Shown piece by piece: positions 59,790-64,000 of a DNA stretch of 64,000 bases. The notes beneath the pieces are model-generated. The model ran no database searches. It was not told where the DNA came from and was given only the letters and a program-made list of their open reading frames with translations. Both the position numbers and the translations under genes were made by a program. The stretch's first letter is position 1; each line of letters opens with the position of its first letter. Source of the DNA: Neptuniibacter halophilus (GTDB lineage Bacteria; Pseudomonadota; Gammaproteobacteria; Pseudomonadales; Balneatricaceae); the NCBI RefSeq assembly GCF_030295765.1, contig NZ_AP027292.1, forward strand, positions 3,348,001 to 3,412,000, read 5' to 3'.

Positions 59790-62420
59790 ATGTCCCAGGA
59801 ACCGAAAGTAATCTATCTAAAGGACTATCAGGTCCCTTCCTATCTGATTGAAGCCACAGAGCTGCGCTTTGAATTGTTTGAGCAGGAAACCCGGGTGTCT
59901 GCGGAACTCAGGGGCCGGCGTAACCCTGAGTGCAAATCACAGGCACCGGAGCTGGTGCTGTTCGGCCATGAAGAGGTGGAGTTGCTGAGCCTGAAGATCG
60001 ACGGCCGCACCCTGGCTGAAAGCGAATATCAGCAGCAGGCAGAAACCCTGACGCTCTCATCGCTCCCGGAGCAGTTTGTGCTGCACAGCGAAACCCGGAT
60101 TCATCCGGAGAGCAACACCGCACTGGAAGGGTTGTATAAGTCTGACGGAATGTTCTGTACCCAGTGTGAAGCGGAAGGCTTTCGTCGTATCACCTTCTTC
60201 CCGGATCGCCCGGACGTAATGTCGGTTTATCGCACCACGATTGAAGCGGACCGTGATAACTATCCGGTGCTGCTCTCCAACGGCAATCTGGTCGCTTCCG
60301 GTGAGGCCGAAAATGGGCGTCACTGGGTAACCTGGGAAGATCCGTTTCCTAAGCCTTCTTACCTGTTTGCACTGGTCGCCGGTGATCTGCAGTACATTGA
60401 AGACAGCTACACTACGCTTTCCGGACGGGATGTGCGTCTGTTGATCTACGCGGAAGAGAAGGATCTGGATAAGCTCGACTACGCCATGCAGTCGCTGAAG
60501 AAAGCGATGCAGTGGGATGAAGAGGTGTATGGGCGCGAATACGATCTGGATATCTATATGATCGTTGCGGTCGACTTCTTCAATATGGGCGCAATGGAAA
60601 ACAAAGGCCTGAATATCTTCAACACCTCCTGCGTTCTGGCAAATCCGAAAACCACCACGGATGCCGCTTTTCAGCGGGTGGAAGGGGTGGTTGCCCATGA
60701 GTATTTCCATAACTGGTCGGGTAACCGGGTGACGTGTCGTGACTGGTTTCAGTTAAGCCTGAAAGAGGGTTTTACCGTCTTCCGCGACGCGGAATTCTCT
60801 GCCGATATGAACTCACGCACGGTAAAACGGGTTGAAGATGTCGGTGTGATGCGTACCGCGCAGTTTGCCGAAGATGCCGGCCCGATGGCACACCCGATCC
60901 GCCCGGATTCCTTTATCGAAATTTCCAACTTCTACACTCTGACCATCTACGAGAAAGGGGCAGAAGTGGTGCGCATGGTTCACACCCTGCTGGGGCCGGA
61001 ACTGTTCCGCAAAGGCAGTGATCTCTATTTCGAGCGGCATGACGGTCAGGCGGTTACAACGGAAGACTTTATTCAGGCGATGGAAGACGCTTCGGGCCGT
61101 GACCTGAGTCAGTTCCGTGCCTGGTATCATCAGGCCGGAACGCCACAGCTTGAAGTCAGTGATCAGTTTGATCCCGAAAGCGGCGAGTATCAGCTTACCG
61201 TCCGGCAGAGCTGCCCGCCAACGCCCGGACAAGAGAAAAAAACAGCCTTCCATATACCGCTGGCGATCGGACTGATCGATCCATCCGGTGCCGAGCTTCC
61301 GCTTGCCGAAGGGCAGGGGACACAGGTTCTGAATCTGACCGAAACGGAACAGGTGTTCTGTTTTACCGGTTTAAGCCAGAAACCAGTACCTTCTCTGCTG
61401 CGCGGTTTCTCTGCGCCGGTCAAGCTCTCCTACCCCTACACCCGTGATGAGCTGATGTTTCTGATGGCCCATGACAGCGATGGTTTCTGTCGCTGGGATG
61501 CGGCGCAGAAACTGGCGGTGGATATCATGCAGGAACTGATTGCGGCTTATAAGCCGGATCAGACGATGCAGTTGGATGAGCGTCTGATCACCGCCTACCG
61601 CGCAGTGCTCGAGGCTGAAGGGCTGGATCAGGCGATGGTCAGCAAGGTTCTGAGCCTGCCTTCTGAAGCCTACCTCTCTGAACTGGCTGAGGTGGTGGAT
61701 GTGGATGCAATCCATCAGGTGCGCAATTTCGTGCGCCGCACGCTCGCGGCTGCACTGGAAACGCTGTTGCTGCAACGTTATCAGGAGACGGACATTGCTG
61801 AAGAGTACTCTCCTGAAGCGGATGCGATTGCGCGTCGCAGCCTGAAAAATCTCTGCCTCTCTTACCTGATCAGTCTCGAGAAGGAGGAGTACCTTGAGCT
61901 GGCTAAAGCTCAATATGCCAAAGCAGACAATATGACCGATATGCAGGCGGCGTTGTCACTGGTGGTGCACTCGGTATTTGCTGCTGACGCCGAAGCCATG
62001 CTGGCTGATTTCTATGAGCGCTGGTCAGGCGAGAGTCTGGTGGTGAACCTCTGGCTGTCGATTCAGGCATCGGATCCGAAGCCTGGTGCATTACAGCGGG
62101 TTGAAGCGCTGATGCAGCATCCGGCTTTTGATGCGAAAAACCCTAACAAGCTGCGTTCGGTGATCTCGGTGTTCTGTGCGCAGAACCCGGTTAACTTCCA
62201 CGCCGCGGATGGTTCAGGTTATCGTTTTCTGGCGCAGCAGATTATTCAGCTTAATAAGCAGAATCCGCAGATCGCTTCACGTATGCTGACACCGCTGACC
62301 CGTTGGAAAAAATTCCCGCAACAGCGTCAGAAACTGATGATTGAAGCGCTGGAGTCGGTTCGCGATTGTGGTGAGCTGTCTAAGGATGTGTTTGAAGTAA
62401 TTAGCAAAAGTCTGGCATAA
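59790..62420 (+). CDS. pepN: Aminopeptidase N
   Basis: An 876-residue M1 metallopeptidase that removes N-terminal residues from peptides. It has the exopeptidase motif GAMEN (FFNMGAMENKGLN) and the zinc motif HEYFHNW with a downstream glutamate in LKEGFTVFRDAEF. N-terminal and long helical C-terminal domains match E. coli PepN (870). The ribosome site is AGGTG; it follows DUF2797 by 20 bases. Confidence 0.97.
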   Translation: MSQEPKVIYLKDYQVPSYLIEATELRFELFEQETRVSAELRGRRNPECKSQAPELVLFGHEEVELLSLKIDGRTLAESEYQQQAETLTLSSLPEQFVLHSETRIHPESNTALEGLYKSDGMFCTQCEAEGFRRITFFPDRPDVMSVYRTTIEADRDNYPVLLSNGNLVASGEAENGRHWVTWEDPFPKPSYLFALVAGDLQYIEDSYTTLSGRDVRLLIYAEEKDLDKLDYAMQSLKKAMQWDEEVYGREYDLDIYMIVAVDFFNMGAMENKGLNIFNTSCVLANPKTTTDAAFQRVEGVVAHEYFHNWSGNRVTCRDWFQLSLKEGFTVFRDAEFSADMNSRTVKRVEDVGVMRTAQFAEDAGPMAHPIRPDSFIEISNFYTLTIYEKGAEVVRMVHTLLGPELFRKGSDLYFERHDGQAVTTEDFIQAMEDASGRDLSQFRAWYHQAGTPQLEVSDQFDPESGEYQLTVRQSCPPTPGQEKKTAFHIPLAIGLIDPSGAELPLAEGQGTQVLNLTETEQVFCFTGLSQKPVPSLLRGFSAPVKLSYPYTRDELMFLMAHDSDGFCRWDAAQKLAVDIMQELIAAYKPDQTMQLDERLITAYRAVLEAEGLDQAMVSKVLSLPSEAYLSELAEVVDVDAIHQVRNFVRRTLAAALETLLLQRYQETDIAEEYSPEADAIARRSLKNLCLSYLISLEKEEYLELAKAQYAKADNMTDMQAALSLVVHSVFAADAEAMLADFYERWSGESLVVNLWLSIQASDPKPGALQRVEALMQHPAFDAKNPNKLRSVISVFCAQNPVNFHAADGSGYRFLAQQIIQLNKQNPQIASRMLTPLTRWKKFPQQRQKLMIEALESVRDCGELSKDVFEVISKSLA

Positions 62421-62610
62421 AAAGTCGTTTTTAGCCTTTCGCCGGGGGGACGTTTAAAGTTCCCTCGGCTATACTCGCAAAGAAGTCAGAGAATATTGTC
62501 CGAACTTTTTCTGCGGGGAGTGTTCTCAGGCTAAGCCAATGGTCGGGTGATAAGGTAGGGCCCGACAGGATAACCAAAAGAATAAGTATACGTTTTACCA
62601 AGGATGCAAC

Positions 62611-63006
62611 ATGTCACAATTACTGTCTGCAGAAGATAAGTTCGACATTCAACAAAACTTCCGCCGTTACATGCGCCTCAAGGACAGCCACGAATCGGCG
62701 ACTGATGCTTTCAAAAATGCCAAAGCTAACCGGATATGGATTGCCGGGATTGTCCTGATGCTGTTTGCGCTGGCCTCTGATTTCTTCCTCGGCGCTGCCG
62801 CAGGTTTGTTCGGGGTGTATTTCTACAATGTAATTACCAGTTGGCTGGATGCTAACTCCAGTGACGAGCGGCTCGAAGAGCTGGATCGCTGGTTCTCCTC
62901 CAAATCTCTGAAATTCGAAGGTCGTATTCTGTATTTCAAACAGGATGACCTGCTGGAAAACCCAATCGACCCTTTTAATGAGGGTTGTTACGCAACTGCA
63001 GAGTAA
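62611..63006 (+). CDS. Hypothetical membrane protein, 131 aa
   Basis: A short protein with one or two membrane helices at about residues 46-85 (WIAGIVLMLFALASDFFLGA, AAAGLFGVYFYNVI) between charged helical ends. I do not recognise a family. It has a strong AAGGA site, is separated from pepN by 190 bp with its own possible promoter, and is followed by a terminator. It is probably real and monocistronic. Confidence 0.7.
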   Translation: MSQLLSAEDKFDIQQNFRRYMRLKDSHESATDAFKNAKANRIWIAGIVLMLFALASDFFLGAAAGLFGVYFYNVITSWLDANSSDERLEELDRWFSSKSLKFEGRILYFKQDDLLENPIDPFNEGCYATAE

Positions 63007-63031
63007 GCTGTAGTTTTCTGTTTTCATCTCT

Positions 63032-63064
63032 GATGCCGGAAGCCTTGGCTTTCCGGCATTTTTG
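63032..63064 (+). terminator. Terminator after the 131-aa membrane protein gene
   Basis: An ATGCCGGAAGCC stem pairs with GGCTTTCCGGCAT (one bulge) and is followed by TTTTT. Confidence 0.85.
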
Positions 63065-63078
63065 TATCGGTTACGCTG

Positions 63079-63672
63079 ATGACTGCTCTGCGCGACAAAC
63101 AAGCCTGGATATTTGACCTTGATGGCACCCTGACTGAGCCGGTGCATGATTTCGCTCATATCCGTCAGGCGCTGGGTATGGCGCCGGAAGCTGATATCCT
63201 GGCGACTATCGCCGCTCAACCAGAGCCGATCAGGCGCACCACAATGAAGCGGTTAGATGAGCTGGAGCGCCATTATGCGGCGCAGGCGCGGCCTGCAATG
63301 GGTTTATTGCCCTGTTTACAGCGCTTACAGGCGCAGGGGTGTCGCCTCGGTATACTGACCCGGAACAGCCGGGAGCTGGCGTTGTTATCTCTCGATGCCA
63401 TTGGTGCCGCGCAGTTTTTTGACCCAAAAGATGTGCTGGGTCGGGATGAAGTAGACCCTAAACCTGCGCCTGATGGTATAAAATATCTTTTAAATCAATG
63501 GGATATTGGTTTTCGTAAGGCGGTTATGGTCGGAGATTTCCACTTTGATCTGCTCTCCGGGCGTGCTGCGGGTGTGACTACGGTGCATGTGGATCCTGCG
63601 GACAGACACTGGCCGGAGGTGACCGACTATCGATTACAGCGGCTGGATGAGCTTTTGCGACTGCTGGATTAA
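63079..63672 (+). CDS. HAD-family hydrolase (phosphoglycolate phosphatase-like)
   Basis: A 197-residue haloacid dehalogenase-type phosphatase. Motif I is FDLDGTLTEP (nucleophile aspartate), motif II LGILTRNSRE, motif III with lysine in DPKPAPDG, and motif IV VMVGDFHFDLLSG. The small helical cap fits a small substrate such as phosphoglycolate or a nucleotide. The start lacks a good ribosome site. Its stop codon abuts a sigma-54-like promoter. Confidence 0.88.
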   Translation: MTALRDKQAWIFDLDGTLTEPVHDFAHIRQALGMAPEADILATIAAQPEPIRRTTMKRLDELERHYAAQARPAMGLLPCLQRLQAQGCRLGILTRNSRELALLSLDAIGAAQFFDPKDVLGRDEVDPKPAPDGIKYLLNQWDIGFRKAVMVGDFHFDLLSGRAAGVTTVHVDPADRHWPEVTDYRLQRLDELLRLLD

Positions 63673-63675
63673 AAG

Positions 63676-63693
63676 TTGGCCCGGCAGTTGCTA
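63676..63693 (+). promoter_or_regulatory. Sigma-54 (RpoN) promoter of a putative small RNA
   Basis: TTGGCCCGGCAGTTGCTA has the -24 GG (63678-63679) and -12 GC (63690-63691) spaced by exactly 10 bases, with the TTGC of the -12 element. The match is TGGCccG-N4-TTGCT. Expected start of transcription is about 63703. Confidence 0.7.
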
Positions 63694-63702
63694 TATACAG
63701 GT

Positions 63703-63810
63703 TGAGGAAGCGTTTGCTTTACTCTTGGCCTAAGCACCGGGCAGAAACCGCAGGTTTCTTCCAAGTGTGAATCTTCAGACCAAAGAGCGTGGCTCTTTGG
63801 TCTTTTTTTT
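63703..63810 (+). ncRNA. Putative sigma-54-dependent small RNA, about 108 nt
   Basis: Bounded by the sigma-54 promoter and a strong terminator, with no ORF. A stem pairs ACTCTTGG (63721-63728) with CCAAGTGT (63761-63768), one mismatch. Inside is a hairpin AGAAACC-gca-GGTTTCT (63743-63759). A 12-bp terminator stem with a long U-tract ends it. Sequence does not match Qrr, CrcZ, GlmY/GlmZ or NrsZ as I know them. A regulatory sRNA controlled by NtrC or another enhancer-binding protein is the likeliest reading. Confidence 0.65.
63777..63810 (+). terminator. Terminator of the putative small RNA
   Basis: AGACCAAAGAGC-gtg-GCTCTTTGGTCT is a perfect 12-bp stem, followed by seven T's. Confidence 0.93.
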
Positions 63811-63926
63811 GCCTGCACAGAACCGGCGCAATGCCGAGTTTTTTCTTCGCGGCTGCTGTCAGCGGGATAACGGGTTGCTGATTTGAGCGACCTTATGGTT
63901 TTTGATTTTCCTAAAGCATGCCTTGC

Positions 63927-63969
63927 TTGATCCTCATCAAAATGTGCCTGCGCTGTTTCTCTATATATT
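63927..63969 (+). promoter_or_regulatory. FNR/Anr-dependent promoter for a gene beyond the right edge
   Basis: TTGATCCTCATCAA (63927-63940) is a perfect FNR box (TTGAT-N4-ATCAA). A TATATT -10 element lies at 63964-63969, giving a start near 63976 and placing the box at about -42, the class II activating position. GGAGG at 63988-63992 is a ribosome site for a start codon just past 64000. Confidence 0.8.
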
Positions 63970-64000
63970 AAGCAGAAATGTTTCCGTGGAGGTATCAGAA

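Overview
The window is about 64 kb of a gammaproteobacterial chromosome at roughly 55-57% GC. Gene content and protein similarity suggest a marine Oceanospirillales-type heterotroph (Neptunomonas, Marinobacterium or Amphritea-like). This rests on recognised families, not on a database search. Pointers are trimethylamine monooxygenase and TMAO demethylase, two BCCT osmolyte transporters, the 180-kDa NAD-glutamate dehydrogenase, and a set of ordinary gammaproteobacterial genes (syd, yajG, yeaC, glpG, nadK, pepN, alaA, htpX). No insertion sequence, prophage, integrase or CRISPR array was seen.

Positions 1-14.8 kb form a methylated-amine and nitrogen module. tmm (TMA to TMAO) lies on the minus strand next to a three-gene signalling set: a PAS-only protein, a NarL-type response regulator and a soluble NarX-type kinase. 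tdm (TMAO to dimethylamine plus formaldehyde, with a fused tetrahydrofolate domain) diverges from this set and is followed by an EutQ-like cupin. A sigma-54 promoter with an upstream NtrC-like site then precedes an Amt-type channel gene, an unrecognised 55-residue membrane protein, and eutB-eutC. A lone cyclic-nucleotide-binding domain protein, a periplasmic solute-binding protein, a SpoIIAA-like protein and a BCCT transporter close this part.

Positions 15-31 kb hold an MFS transporter with a cytosolic tail, NAD-GDH, and a YefM/YoeB toxin-antitoxin pair. They also hold what looks like a D-amino-acid route: a D-amino-acid transaminase, a LysR regulator, and an operon of a DUF1445 protein, pxpA, pxpB, pxpC and a DUF4392 D-glutamate-cyclase-like protein. 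DUF1445 and DUF4392 are the two halves of vertebrate D-glutamate cyclase. Here they flank 5-oxoprolinase, which suggests D-Glu to 5-oxoproline to L-Glu, with NAD-GDH taking L-Glu to 2-oxoglutarate. A second BCCT gene carries a one-base deletion.

Positions 31-51 kb contain a cNMP/CBS/nucleotidyltransferase protein paired with a DnaQ-like exonuclease, threonine aldolase with an AraC regulator, a complete liv branched-chain amino acid ABC operon, a chemoreceptor, htpX, an rRNA-methyltransferase-like gene, an HDOD protein, alaA, msrB, a tag-like glycosylase, yajG and syd. Positions 51.18-52.78 kb are a tRNA operon: five tRNA-Asp(GUC) genes alternate with five tRNA-Val(UAC) genes in nearly identical 307-bp tandem repeats, and a degenerate tRNA-Asp-like element precedes each tRNA-Asp. 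Positions 52.9-63.7 kb carry a PAS-GGDEF cyclase, a D-cysteine desulfhydrase-like enzyme, nadK, a PPP-type phosphatase, glpG, a hydrolase, yeaC, a DUF2797 protein, pepN and a HAD phosphatase. The right end holds a probable sigma-54-driven small RNA of about 108 nt with a strong terminator, and a perfect FNR/Anr box placed for a gene that starts just outside the window.
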